Shown: positions 32,823-40,938 of the stretch, piece after piece | Position numbering within the stretch: the stretch's first letter is position 1 | How the letters are laid out: each line of letters opens with the position of its first letter | NCBI RefSeq assembly: GCF_014655955.1 | Contig: NZ_BNBO01000035.1 | Coordinates: 22,068-86,067, forward strand | Reading direction: 5' to 3' | Length of the DNA stretch: 64,000 nt | Source: Kitasatospora indigofera | Lineage (GTDB): Bacteria; Actinomycetota; Actinomycetes; Streptomycetales; Streptomycetaceae | Made by a program: the position numbers and the translations under genes | The notes under the pieces: generated by a model | The model's database searches: none | The model's input: the letters and a program-made list of their open reading frames with translations, nothing else | What the model was told of the DNA's origin: nothing

Positions 32823-34323
32823 CGGCCGTGATGCAGGCGGACATGCCCACCCGGGCCAGGCCGCCGCCGGGGTGCGCGGCGCCGCCGATCACGAACAGGC
32901 CGGGGCCGGGCTCCCGGTTGGCGGCCTGGAGCAGGCCGCCGCCGGCCCCGGCCAGTGCGGGCCGCGGGACCGAACCGAACAGGGCGCCGGTCTCCGCCCG
33001 GGTGTCGAGCGGGGTGCGGACCACCCGCCAGAGCAGCCTCTCGCGCAGGCCGAGCCCGGCCGCGTCGGCCTGGTCGAGCACCTGGTCGGCGTACCGCTCG
33101 GCGGTGCCGGGGGCGTTCCAGTCCAGCGCGTCCGCCGCCGGCACGGTCACGGTGAGCGAGGCGCTCTCGTGGCCCTCCGGGTGGAGCGTGGCGTCGTTGG
33201 GGCGGAGCACCTGCACGGTGGGGCGCCCGTACAGCTTCGGGACGCGGCCGAACAGCGCCTCCCGCTCGGCCGCCGCGTCGGCGGCGTGCACCACGGTGCG
33301 GTGCGCGGTGCCGGCCGGGCGCGGGCCGCGCAGGGCGAGCAGCACGGTGAACCGGCCGGGCACCCGGGCGGACGGCCCCTCGTCGCGCTGTGGGGTGTCG
33401 TGCCGCGGGCCCTCCTGGCCGGGGTGCCCGACGGCCTCCCGGTGGAAGGCGCGGGTGTCCATCGAGGAGATCACGGTGTCCGCCTCCAGCCGGTCGCCGC
33501 CGGCCGTCCGCACCCCGGCCGCCCGGCCGTCCGCCGGGTCGAACAGGACCTTCTCCACCGGGCAGTCGAAGCGGAACTCGACCTTGCGGTCCAGGCAGCG
33601 CCGGTACACCGCGTCGGCCAGCGCCCGGATGCCGCCCCGGACGTACCAGACGCCGAAGGACTGCTCCATGTACGGCAGCACGGTCGCGCCGGCGGGCGCC
33701 GTCAGCGGGTCGAAGCCGAAGCGCAGGGCGTGCTCGTGCAGCAGGGCGGTCAGGCCGGGACGGCCGCCGAGCTCCCGTCCGGCCACCTCGGCCAGGGTCC
33801 ACGGCGTGCGCCGCAGCCGGCCGAGGCCCCGGCGCGGCGGCGCCGGGTACGGGTCGGTGCGCAGCCGCTCCGGGTCGGCGGGGAGCGGCTCCTCCAGCAG
33901 CGGGCGGCGGGTGGCCTCCCAGACGGTCCGGCCGTGGTTCATCACCTCGCTCCAGCGTTCGCCGGAGCCCGCGCCGAAGGCGGCGTCCAGGGCCTGGGAC
34001 ACGCCGCCCCGGGAGGCGTTCGGCAGCAGCAGGGTGGTGCCGTCGGGCATCAGGTGCCGGCTCTCCGGGTCCACCGGGGCGAGAGAGACCAGCTCCTCCA
34101 GCGGCTCCCGGCCGGTCTTCAGCGCGAGGTCGCGGTAGACGGCGGGCAGGGTGAGCAGACCGGGGCCGGTGTCGAAGGCGAAGCCGTCCCGCTCGTACCG
34201 GCCGACCATCCCGCCGTGGGTGCCGGAGGCCTCGCAGACCGTCACCCGGTGCCCGAGGGTGGCCAGCCGGGAGGCCGCCGCGAGCCCGCTCATTCCTGCG
34301 CCGATGATGACGATCCGTGCCAT
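32761..34323 (-). CDS. Phytoene desaturase-like FAD oxidoreductase (CrtI family)
   Basis: 520 residues. The FAD motif VIIGAGMSGLAAASRLATLGHRVTVCEAS is followed by FDTGPGLLTLP, and the C-terminal cofactor segment GLFVIGGAAHPGGGLARVGMSACITAGLV is intact. The family desaturates or isomerises carotenoids and related polyprenoids, but no other carotenoid gene is adjacent, so the substrate is uncertain; a prenyl diphosphate synthase lies 4 kb away. The last roughly 20 residues are encoded by out-of-phase 14-bp repeats and are probably dispensable. Upstream the DUF4126 gene begins a separate unit on the same strand. Confidence 0.87.
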   Translation of the reverse strand: MARIVIIGAGMSGLAAASRLATLGHRVTVCEASGTHGGMVGRYERDGFAFDTGPGLLTLPAVYRDLALKTGREPLEELVSLAPVDPESRHLMPDGTTLLLPNASRGGVSQALDAAFGAGSGERWSEVMNHGRTVWEATRRPLLEEPLPADPERLRTDPYPAPPRRGLGRLRRTPWTLAEVAGRELGGRPGLTALLHEHALRFGFDPLTAPAGATVLPYMEQSFGVWYVRGGIRALADAVYRRCLDRKVEFRFDCPVEKVLFDPADGRAAGVRTAGGDRLEADTVISSMDTRAFHREAVGHPGQEGPRHDTPQRDEGPSARVPGRFTVLLALRGPRPAGTAHRTVVHAADAAAEREALFGRVPKLYGRPTVQVLRPNDATLHPEGHESASLTVTVPAADALDWNAPGTAERYADQVLDQADAAGLGLRERLLWRVVRTPLDTRAETGALFGSVPRPALAGAGGGLLQAANREPGPGLFVIGGAAHPGGGLARVGMSACITAGLVGPAWSARPDPAGLIPPA

Positions 34324-34354
34324 GGCACCGATCCTAAGACCCGGCCGGCGGCCC

Positions 34355-35005
34355 TCAGTACCCGCTCCCGCCCCGGCCGGGCGGCGCGGGTACGGGGGCC
34401 GGCACCGGTCCGCGCCGGGCGGCGCGGGCGGCCCTGCGGTCGCGGCGCCGGGCCAGGAACCGCCGGATCCGGGTGACGGCGAACCAGACCAGGACGGCGC
34501 CGGCCACCAGCAGCACCGAGGCGATCGACGCGGCGAGCCACGGGTGGAAGATCGCCAGCGTCACCAGTCCGGCCACCGAGACGTCCTCGGCGAGGCTGAC
34601 GCCGATGTTGCTGGCGGGCTCGGGCGAGGTGTTGACGGCCATCCGCAGGGAGGCCTTGACGGTGTGGCTGAGCAGCGCGGTGGTGCCGCCCATCGCCCCG
34701 GCCGCGACGGTGCCGAGCGAACCCGGGTCGTGGCTGGCCAGCAGCGCGGCGACGGTGGCGCCGGCGACCGGGCGGATCACCGTGTGCACGGCGTCCCAGG
34801 CCGAGTCCAGGTACGGGACCTTGTCGGCCACCGCCTCCACCAGGAAGAGCGCGCCGGCGGCGATCAGCACGTCCGGGCGCTCCAGCACGGCCGGCACGCT
34901 GTCGGCCCAGCCGAAGCGGCCGAACAGCCCGAGCAGCAGCACCACCGCGTAGGCGTTGATCCCGCTGGCCCAGCTGCTGGTGAAGATCAACGGAATGATC
35001 GACAT
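34355..35005 (-). CDS. DUF4126 membrane protein
   Basis: 216 residues with about four to five helices (FTSSWASGINAYAVVLLLGLFGRFG, LIAAGALFLVEAVADKVPYLDSAWDAVHTVIRP, AAGAMGGTTALLSHTVKASLRMAVN, and a final LAASIASVLLVAGAVLVWFAV), matching DUF4126. The Asp in DKVPYLDSAWDAVHT and the Asn-rich NTSPEPASN are hallmark positions. Function unknown. ATG 35005 is preceded by AGAGGGAG. The C-terminus is a basic Arg/Ala-rich tail. It ends 31 bases upstream of the CrtI-like start. Confidence 0.85.
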   Translation of the reverse strand: MSIIPLIFTSSWASGINAYAVVLLLGLFGRFGWADSVPAVLERPDVLIAAGALFLVEAVADKVPYLDSAWDAVHTVIRPVAGATVAALLASHDPGSLGTVAAGAMGGTTALLSHTVKASLRMAVNTSPEPASNIGVSLAEDVSVAGLVTLAIFHPWLAASIASVLLVAGAVLVWFAVTRIRRFLARRRDRRAARAARRGPVPAPVPAPPGRGGSGY

Positions 35006-35210
35006 CCTGCTCCCTCTCTCGTCCGCCCGCGGCCGGTCCGGCGCCCGGCCGGTCCGGTGCCCGCGGTCCGTCCGGCGCCCGGCACCGGGGCGGCGCGGAC
35101 GGGTCGGTGACCGTCGCGCCACACCGTACCGGCCCGGCCGGACCACACCCGGCGCTCTCAGGACGCCCGCCGGCGCCCGGCGGTTCCGCCCCGGGGAGCC
35201 CCGGCCGAAA

Positions 35211-35228
35211 CTGAGTACGGGTACTCAG
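35211..35228. repeat. Inverted repeat CTGAGTAC-GG-GTACTCAG
   Basis: A perfect 8-bp inverted repeat with a 2-base spacer, AT-richer than its surroundings and 205 bases upstream of the DUF4126 start on the other strand. Size and symmetry suit a TetR- or PadR-type operator. Confidence 0.6.
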
Positions 35229-35327
35229 ATCACCGGTTGAGTAGCGCAACGGATAGTGCTCCGACCTGCAAGGACGAGAGAGTTGGGGCACCGGGAGAAC
35301 GGGCCGCGAGGCACGGGGGCCCCGGGA

Positions 35328-35347
35328 GCGGACCAGATCTGGTCCGC
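35328..35347. repeat. 20-bp perfect palindrome
   Basis: GCGGACCAGATCTGGTCCGC has no spacer and no mismatch. It is a candidate operator or processing hairpin in the untranslated region. Confidence 0.6.
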
Positions 35348-35464
35348 CGGTCACGGGGGTGCCGGCGGACGAGGTCGTGCCGTGCACACGAGCCGGTCCA
35401 GGACCGCGCACCGCCGACACGGGGCGGCGGAGCGCGGTCACGGGGGACACCGGCGGTGGGGGAT

Positions 35465-35486
35465 CCGGGGCGCGTAGGCGCCCCGG
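35465..35486 (+). other. Stable hairpin, 9-bp stem with tetraloop
   Basis: CCGGGGCGC (35465-35473) pairs with GCGCCCCGG (35478-35486) around a GTAG loop. Confidence 0.55.
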
Positions 35487-35496
35487 GGGACGTGCG

Positions 35497-35559
35497 GGGC
35501 GACACCGCGCGGCCGGCCCGGACGGGGGACTCGTCGGGCCGGCTGCCGGGGTGTCGCCC
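35497..35559 (+). other. Extended two-part stem-loop, candidate structured RNA or terminator
   Basis: Outer arms GGGCGACACC (35497-35506) and GGTGTCGCCC (35550-35559) enclose inner arms GCCGGCCCG (35512-35520) and CGGGCCGGC (35535-35543). Together they give 19 Watson-Crick pairs with small internal loops. Confidence 0.55.
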
Positions 35560-35622
35560 GCCCGCGTTCGCGGGGCCGTTCGCGGCGGCCGGGCGGGAGC
35601 GGTGCGGTCCGCGCACGCCCGA

Positions 35623-35645
35623 TTGTCAGTGGTGCCCGGCACGAT
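35623..35645 (+). promoter_or_regulatory. RecA-independent DNA-damage promoter motif (PafBC type)
   Basis: TTGTCAGTG (35623-35631), then eight bases, then CACGAT (35640-35645), against the known actinobacterial consensus TTGTCRGTG-N8-TANNNT. The upstream element is exact; the -10 differs at its first base. It is 54 bases before the HEPN gene start. Confidence 0.65.
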
Positions 35646-35698
35646 GGGAGGGCACGGGCCGCCCGGCCCGGGCGAGTCGCCTCGGACCGGGGGAGACC

Positions 35699-36490
35699 AT
35701 GACCATCAGCCACCCTGAGCCCGTCACCGCCAGCCACCGCCACCCCGACGACGACCAGGCGCGACCCGGCGGGCCCCGCCCCGGCCGGCTCCAGCCGCTC
35801 CCGCAGCAGCCGCTGCCGCACCAGGCGCACGAGCCGCACCCGCACGAGCCGCGCCGCCGGCAGCCCCTGCCGCCTCAGCCCCCGTCACCTCAGCCCCTGC
35901 CACAGCAGGCCCTGCCGCAGCAGCCCGGCCCGGACCAGCCGGCCCCCGGCCCGCCCCGGCCGCAGCAGCCCACGATCCCCTTCCCGCCGTCCGGCCCGCC
36001 CGCCCCGGCCTCACCGCCGACGGCGTCCGGCCGCCCGGCGGACGTGCACCCGGTGCTGCGCCGGGCCGCCGCCCCGCCGGCCGCGCTCGACCTGCTCCGG
36101 CAGGCCCAGCGCACGCTCGTCCAGGCCGGCCGGACGGAGGACCCGCTCCAGCGCTACGCCTCCGCCCACCTGGCCGCCCTGCGCACGGTGGCCGCCGTGC
36201 TGGCGGTCCGCGGCCGGCCCGAGAAGAACCCGAGGCGGCGCAAGGCGATCCGCAGCGCCTGGGAGGTGCTGCCCGAGGTCGCTCCCGAACTCGCCGAATG
36301 GGCGGTCTACTTCGCGGCCGGCGCCCGCCGGCGGGCGGCCGCAGAGGCCGGGATCAGGGGCGCGGCCAGCGCGCGGGACGCGGACGACCTGATCCGCAAC
36401 ACCGCGCTCTTCCTGCGGATCGTCCAGCGCTTGCTGGGCCTGCACCCGACGCCTCCCGCGCCGCGCCTGCCCCTGGACGGTACGGCCTGA
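35699..36490 (+). CDS. SAV_6107-type HEPN domain protein
   Basis: A 263-residue protein. Residues 1-105 are disordered, with Pro/Gln/His repeats (PLPQQPL, PHPHEP). The C-terminal 150 residues are helical (ALDLLRQAQRTLVQAG, YASAHLAALRTVAAVLAVRG, SAWEVLPEVAPELAEWAVYFAAGARRRAAAEAG) and match the actinobacterial HEPN family named after SAV_6107. The RX4-6H ribonuclease motif of many HEPN toxins is not evident, so RNase activity should not be assumed. The damage-type promoter upstream suggests induction by DNA damage. Start ATG 35699 with GGGGA upstream. Confidence 0.78.
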   Translation: MTISHPEPVTASHRHPDDDQARPGGPRPGRLQPLPQQPLPHQAHEPHPHEPRRRQPLPPQPPSPQPLPQQALPQQPGPDQPAPGPPRPQQPTIPFPPSGPPAPASPPTASGRPADVHPVLRRAAAPPAALDLLRQAQRTLVQAGRTEDPLQRYASAHLAALRTVAAVLAVRGRPEKNPRRRKAIRSAWEVLPEVAPELAEWAVYFAAGARRRAAAEAGIRGAASARDADDLIRNTALFLRIVQRLLGLHPTPPAPRLPLDGTA

Positions 36491-36709
36491 GGGATCGGCG
36501 CGGCGGCCCGTGGGCGGGGCGGGGGCGGGCGGGCGGGCGGAGCCTCCCGGACGGAGGCCGCCGGAGCGGGTGTCGGCCGGGCGGTGCCACCCTGGGCGGG
36601 TGCCGCCCGGAGCGCCTCAGGGCGCTTTGCGCGGGCGGGCCGTCGGACGGCCTAAGGTGGAGCCGTCCGACGTACCGCTCCGTACTTCCCGTGCCGAGGA
36701 GTCCTCACC

Positions 36710-37462
36710 TTGTACCCGACGCGTCCCCGCAGTGCCCTGCGTACCGCCGTGGTGTGGGAGGTGGTGCGGGCGGCCCTGGAGAAGCGGGCCGCCGAGCTGG
36801 ACCAGCCGGTCCTCGACGTCGTCGACACCGGCGGCGGGACGGGCAACTTCGCCGTGCCGGTGGCCCGGCTCGGCCACCGGGTGACGGTGGTCGACCCGAG
36901 CCCCGACGCGCTGTTCGCGCTGGAGCGCCGGGCCGCCGAGGCCGGGGTCACCGACCTGGTCCGGGCCGTCCAGGGCGACACCCAGACCCTGCCCGAGCTG
37001 ATCGCCCCCGGGAGCGTGGACGCGGTGCTCTGCCACGGGGTGCTGGAGATGGTGGACGACCCGGCCGAGGCGCTCGGCAGCCTGGCGGGCACCCTGCGGG
37101 CCGGCGGACTGGTCAGCCTGCTGGCCGCCAACCGCAACGGCGCGGTGCTCGCCCGCGCCCTGGCCGGTCACTTCGACGAGGCCCGCACGGTGCTCGGCGC
37201 CCCCGAGGGCCGCTGGGGCGCCGGCGACCCGATGCCCCGCCGCTTCACCGGCGAGGAGCTGGGCCTGCTGGCGAGCGCCGCCGGCCTGCGGGTGGAGGCG
37301 GTGCACGGTGTGCGGGTCTTCGCCGATCTGGTGCCCGGCGTCCTGGTGGACACCGAGCCGGGGGCGACGGAGGCCCTGCTGAAGCTGGAGCAGGCGGCCG
37401 CCGAGCAGCCGGCCTTCCACGCCGTCGCCACCCAGCTTCACCTTCTGGCCACACGCTCCTGA
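36710..37462 (+). CDS. Class I SAM-dependent methyltransferase
   Basis: 250 residues of Rossmann-type methyltransferase. Motif I is VVDTGGGTGNFAVPVARLG, the acidic residue after strand 2 is in VTVVDPSPDALFAL, and motif IV is DAVLCHGVLEMVDDPAEALG. It resembles the CmoA/UbiE-like group; the substrate is unknown. The start is TTG 36710 because GAGGAG lies eight bases upstream, and a TAAGGT -10 box is at 36653-36658. It is monocistronic. Confidence 0.85.
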   Translation: MYPTRPRSALRTAVVWEVVRAALEKRAAELDQPVLDVVDTGGGTGNFAVPVARLGHRVTVVDPSPDALFALERRAAEAGVTDLVRAVQGDTQTLPELIAPGSVDAVLCHGVLEMVDDPAEALGSLAGTLRAGGLVSLLAANRNGAVLARALAGHFDEARTVLGAPEGRWGAGDPMPRRFTGEELGLLASAAGLRVEAVHGVRVFADLVPGVLVDTEPGATEALLKLEQAAAEQPAFHAVATQLHLLATRS

Positions 37463-37881
37463 CCTGTCCTTCGTACCCGGTACGTCTCCCGTTCGGCCAC
37501 GCATTCGCGCACGTCCGGGGTGATTCCGCCGACTCGGGCACTTGTACGCGCCCCCCGGCGTTGGGAACCGTGCGGATCCAGCGTGCCGACCTGGGCCGAC
37601 CCACGTGCGGTCGACCACCCCGGAATGCACCGGTGGACCGTATGATCTGGGTAAAGCCGGAAAGCATGACAGCCGGACGCATGGGGCATATGGACGACAC
37701 AAGGCCGGGACGGTGGACCCTTCGGGGTGCACGCCACGACCGTCCGCATCGGACGGTGGCGGTTCGCGCCGGGGTGGGTTCCACACAAGCGTCTGACTGG
37801 TGTCTTGAAAGCTGAATGGACTGGCCACCCCGCCTGGGGTGGCGGACCGGTCGCCCCGCGACCGACGAGTAGGAGGACTCC
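37463..37881. other. 419-base intergenic region before the DUF3040 gene
   Basis: No gene seen. It holds a -10-like TATGAT at 37641-37646 without a good -35, and an 8-bp perfect hairpin GCCACCCC/GGGGTGGC (37824-37831 with 37836-37843) 38 bases before the next start, so the downstream gene has a long, structured leader. Confidence 0.5.
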
Positions 37882-38265
37882 GTGCCGCTCTCGGAGCACG
37901 AGCAGCGTCTGCTCGAGCAGATGGAGCGAGCGCTGTACGCCGAAGATCCCAAATTCGCGTCAGCGCTTGAGGGAACCGGGCTGCGCGCCTACACCCGTCG
38001 GCGGGTCTACCAGGCCGCCGCGGGGTTCGTGGTGGGCATCGCCCTGCTGATGGGGGGCATGGTCGCCCAACTGATCTGGGTGAGCGTCGTCGGGTTCCTG
38101 GTCATGCTGGGTTGCGCGGTCCTCGCCGTCACAGGCTGGAGGCGCGGCCCCGGAGGGCACGGCGCGGGGCCGAAGCCGGCCCCGGCATCGCGCCGAAAGG
38201 CCGGGGTGATGGACCGGATGGAGCAGCGCTGGCAGCGCCGCAGGGACGAGCAGAGCGGCCTCTGA
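37882..38265 (+). CDS. DUF3040 membrane protein
   Basis: A 127-residue protein with the DUF3040 signature PLSEHEQRLLEQMERALYAEDPKFASAL at its N-terminus, two membrane helices (about 50-92) and a basic C-terminal tail (DRMEQRWQRRRDEQSGL). The family is actinobacterial, sits near dcw genes, and has no known biochemical role. GTG 37882 follows AGGAGGA. A very strong terminator follows. Confidence 0.9.
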   Translation: MPLSEHEQRLLEQMERALYAEDPKFASALEGTGLRAYTRRRVYQAAAGFVVGIALLMGGMVAQLIWVSVVGFLVMLGCAVLAVTGWRRGPGGHGAGPKPAPASRRKAGVMDRMEQRWQRRRDEQSGL

Positions 38266-38305
38266 GAGCAGAGGAGGGCCCCGGGGAACCGGGCCCGGCA
38301 ACGAG

Positions 38306-38353
38306 CGACGGGTGAGGGCGGGCAGTCGGCAGACTGCCCGCCCTCACCCGTCG
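38306..38353. terminator. Strong bidirectional terminator, 22-bp perfect stem
   Basis: Arms 38306-38327 and 38332-38353 are perfectly complementary with a GGCA tetraloop, between the convergent DUF3040 and transglutaminase genes. It is the longest perfect stem in the window. Confidence 0.92.
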
Positions 38354-38475
38354 TGTCGTGCTGGATCCGGAAGGTACCGGGCCCCCGGGCCCCGGCCGCG
38401 AGCCCGGCGGGGTGCCGGACGGCGGGGCCCGGCCCCGCGGCGCGGGTGCGCGCCGAGGGCCGGGCCCGCCCCGGG

Positions 38476-40938
38476 CTACTCCGGGCTGCCCGCAGATCCG
38501 CCCTGGCCGCCCTTGCCGCCCCGCAGCCGGGCCCAGGCCCGGCGGAACGGTCCGGTGAGCGCGGCCCCGGCCCGGGACAGGCGCCCGCGTACGGCGTCCC
38601 GGGCGTCGTCCACCCGCTCGGTCGTCCGCCACCAGAGCCGCGCCGAGGACGGCGGCAGCAGCAGCGCCCTGGCCCGCCCCGTGCGCCGGGCGGAGGCCCG
38701 CAGGCCGTCGCGGGCGGTCCGGACGTCCGGGGCCAGTGCGGACGCGCTCTGGCCGGACCGGGCGTACAGGACCCGCTCGGTGGCCAGCGCGACCCGGCCG
38801 GCCGCGGCCGTGGCGTCCGCGTCGAGCTCGCCCGCCTCGGCGATCCGCCGCGCCGCCGACCGCGGGGTCCGCGAGTCGTCCGGCGGGATGCCGAGGTCCC
38901 AGGCCGAGTCGACCAGTTCCTCCCAGGCGGCCAGCACCTGCTGGTCGGTGAGTTCCGTCCGGGGGTCGGCCCCCGGACGACGGCGGCCGGCCGCGCCGAG
39001 CCGCCGGCGCCGCACCCAGGCCCGCCAGAGCATCGGCGCGGTCAGCAGGGCGATCAGCGCGAGGCCGCCCGCGACCGTCGCCAGGGCCTGCCAGGACAGC
39101 CACCAGGACCGCTGCCCCTGGGCCTTGAGAGCGGCCTTGTCCTGGTCGGCGCAGTCGCCGAGCTGCCGCTGCCGGCCGTCGCAGCTGCTGCTGGCGCTCG
39201 CCGAGGGCACCGCACCGGTGCTCGGCGCGGCCGTGGTCGGCTGCTGGGTCGGGGCGGTGCTGGGGGCGGCCACCGGGTCCGAGTAGTCCGGGGCGCTGCC
39301 CCGGGTCGGGGTGGGCTCGAACCGCAGCCACCCGGTGCCCTGGAAGTACAGCTCGGGCCAGGCGTGGTACTCCCGGTCGGTCACCTTGAAGCTCTTGCCC
39401 CCGAGGCCCTGGCCCGGGGTGAAGCCGAGCGCGACCCGGGCGGGGATGCCCAGCGCGCGGGCCATCGCCGCCATGGTGGAGGCGTAGTGGACGCAGAAGC
39501 CCTTCTTGTTCTCCAGGAAGGTGAGGATGGCGTCGTTGCCGGTGCCGTTGCCCACGTCGGTGCTGTACGTGAAGCCGCCGGTGCGGGTGAACCAGGTCTG
39601 CAGGGCCACCGCCTTGTCGTACCCGGTGGTCTTGCCCCGGGTGACGTCCGTGGCGATGGTCGCGACGGCCTGCGGGAAGTCGCCGGGCAGCGTCAGGTAG
39701 CGCTTGGCGATCGCCTCCGGCACCTGGCCGGCGGTGCGCAGCTGGGCGGCGGTGGGCCGCACGTCCAGGCTGGTCACCTCGTACCTGAGGCCCCGGGTGG
39801 TCTGCTTGCCGTCGCCGATGAGGGTCCGGGTGGAGCCCTCGTACTTCCAGCTGCCGGGCGGGTCGGCCTCGGTGGCCGGGTAGGGCATCGGCAGCCAGGC
39901 CGAGTCCATCCGGTCCGTGACGGTGAAGGCGGTCGCGACCGGGTCGGCCGTGACGGAGGGGGCGAGCCCCTCGGGGGCGGGCAGGGCCCGGGGGTTGCCG
40001 CTGACGTCCTTCGGGCTGAGCTTCCACTCGGTGCCGTTGAACTCGTCCAGCGCGCCGGTGCGCAGGTAGGTGCTGCCGGCGTTGTCGCCCGACATCGTGT
40101 AGGTCAGCATCTCCTCGCCGCTCGGGCGGCTCAGCTTCGCGGCCAGCGTGACCAGCGGGTCCAGGGTGGTGACCCCGGAGCCGTTGCCGCCGGACCCGAT
40201 GCCGTTGCCGGCCCGGTCCCCGAACAGGTGGAACTCCCACTGCCCGAGGAACAGCGGCAGCACCAGGGCGGTGGCCAGCGCCAGGAAGCCGATCCGGTGG
40301 CCGTTGTGCGAGAGCCGGCCCCCGCTCTCGCCGCGGGAGCCGCCGTGGAAGACCCGGCCCCAGCGGGAGAGCCGGTCCTGGCCCTCGGCGAGGAGCAGCA
40401 GCAGGTAGCCGAAGGCGGCGAACAGGAACCAGAGCCAGGCCCGGCCGTCGTGGTCCGCCAGGCCGGTGCCGACGGAGTACAGCGCGAGCAGCGGCAGGCC
40501 GGCCAGCGCCGCCTTGCGGAAGGTCACCGCGACGGCGTCCACCACGACGGCGACCAGCGCCACCGAGCCGACCAGGATCAGCCGCAGCCCCGGCGTGGCG
40601 GGGGCCGGGATGGCGTACTCCTGGATGTCCTGCATGCCCCCGTCGAGCAGGGTGCCGACGGCGTCCAGCGCCCGCGGGCCGGGCAGGACGCCGGCGGTCA
40701 GCGCGGAGCCCGCGAAGCCCAGCATCAGCGCGTACACCAGCACCAGCAGCTGCCCGGCCGGCACCAGCCAGCGCGGCAGCGGAAGCCGGCGCAGGCCCGC
40801 GCCGGCGGCGGCGGACAGCGCGATCAGCAGGCAGGCGTGCAGGTACCAGCCGCCGGAGGTGACCAGCGGGAGCAGGCAGAGCGTGGCCAGCGCGCTGGCC
40901 AGCGCGGAGTAGACCGTGAGTTTGGCCCGGGTGGTCAC
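38476..40938 (-). CDS. Transglutaminase-like membrane protein (TgpA type)
   Basis: An 820-residue protein. About seven N-terminal helices form the TgpA_N domain (1-about 250); an extracytoplasmic transglutaminase core follows with Cys482 (KKGFCVHYASTMAAMARALGIPAR) and His in REYHAWPELYFQG. The usual third residue Asp is Glu here (WLRFEPTP). Then come a Ser/Thr/Pro linker, one more helix (WQALATVAGGLALIALLTAPML) and a cytoplasmic DUF4129-like tail. It starts at GTG 40938 overlapping the DUF58 stop by four bases. The triad MoxR-DUF58-TgpA is a conserved operon with an envelope or chaperone-like role not yet settled. Confidence 0.9.
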   Translation of the reverse strand: MTTRAKLTVYSALASALATLCLLPLVTSGGWYLHACLLIALSAAAGAGLRRLPLPRWLVPAGQLLVLVYALMLGFAGSALTAGVLPGPRALDAVGTLLDGGMQDIQEYAIPAPATPGLRLILVGSVALVAVVVDAVAVTFRKAALAGLPLLALYSVGTGLADHDGRAWLWFLFAAFGYLLLLLAEGQDRLSRWGRVFHGGSRGESGGRLSHNGHRIGFLALATALVLPLFLGQWEFHLFGDRAGNGIGSGGNGSGVTTLDPLVTLAAKLSRPSGEEMLTYTMSGDNAGSTYLRTGALDEFNGTEWKLSPKDVSGNPRALPAPEGLAPSVTADPVATAFTVTDRMDSAWLPMPYPATEADPPGSWKYEGSTRTLIGDGKQTTRGLRYEVTSLDVRPTAAQLRTAGQVPEAIAKRYLTLPGDFPQAVATIATDVTRGKTTGYDKAVALQTWFTRTGGFTYSTDVGNGTGNDAILTFLENKKGFCVHYASTMAAMARALGIPARVALGFTPGQGLGGKSFKVTDREYHAWPELYFQGTGWLRFEPTPTRGSAPDYSDPVAAPSTAPTQQPTTAAPSTGAVPSASASSSCDGRQRQLGDCADQDKAALKAQGQRSWWLSWQALATVAGGLALIALLTAPMLWRAWVRRRRLGAAGRRRPGADPRTELTDQQVLAAWEELVDSAWDLGIPPDDSRTPRSAARRIAEAGELDADATAAAGRVALATERVLYARSGQSASALAPDVRTARDGLRASARRTGRARALLLPPSSARLWWRTTERVDDARDAVRGRLSRAGAALTGPFRRAWARLRGGKGGQGGSAGSPE

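Larger units (their letters stand above)
35006..35698. other. 693-base noncoding region rich in inverted repeats
   Basis: No convincing gene: frames are open here and there but with random Arg/Gly/Pro composition. It contains a palindrome at 35211-35228, a tRNA D-arm-like stretch at 35241-35259, a 20-bp perfect palindrome at 35328-35347, two strong stem structures (35465-35486 and 35497-35559) and a damage-type promoter at 35623-35645. Confidence 0.7.

Noticed and set aside
35237..35310. A tRNA-Arg-like gene beginning near GTAGCGCAACGGATAG
   Set aside because: Only the D-arm-like part matches. There is no T-arm (GGTTCGAATC type), no plausible anticodon stem and no acceptor pairing, so it is not an intact tRNA.
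35006..35698. RNase P RNA or other housekeeping RNA in the long gap
   Set aside because: The conserved GAGGAAAGTCCGGGC and ACAGAA segments of RNase P RNA are absent, and no other known RNA signature was recognised.
35237..35698. A 154-codon N-terminal extension of the HEPN gene starting at TTG 35237
   Set aside because: Composition is not protein-like, it spans the palindromes and the damage-type promoter, and a ribosome site stands before ATG 35699.
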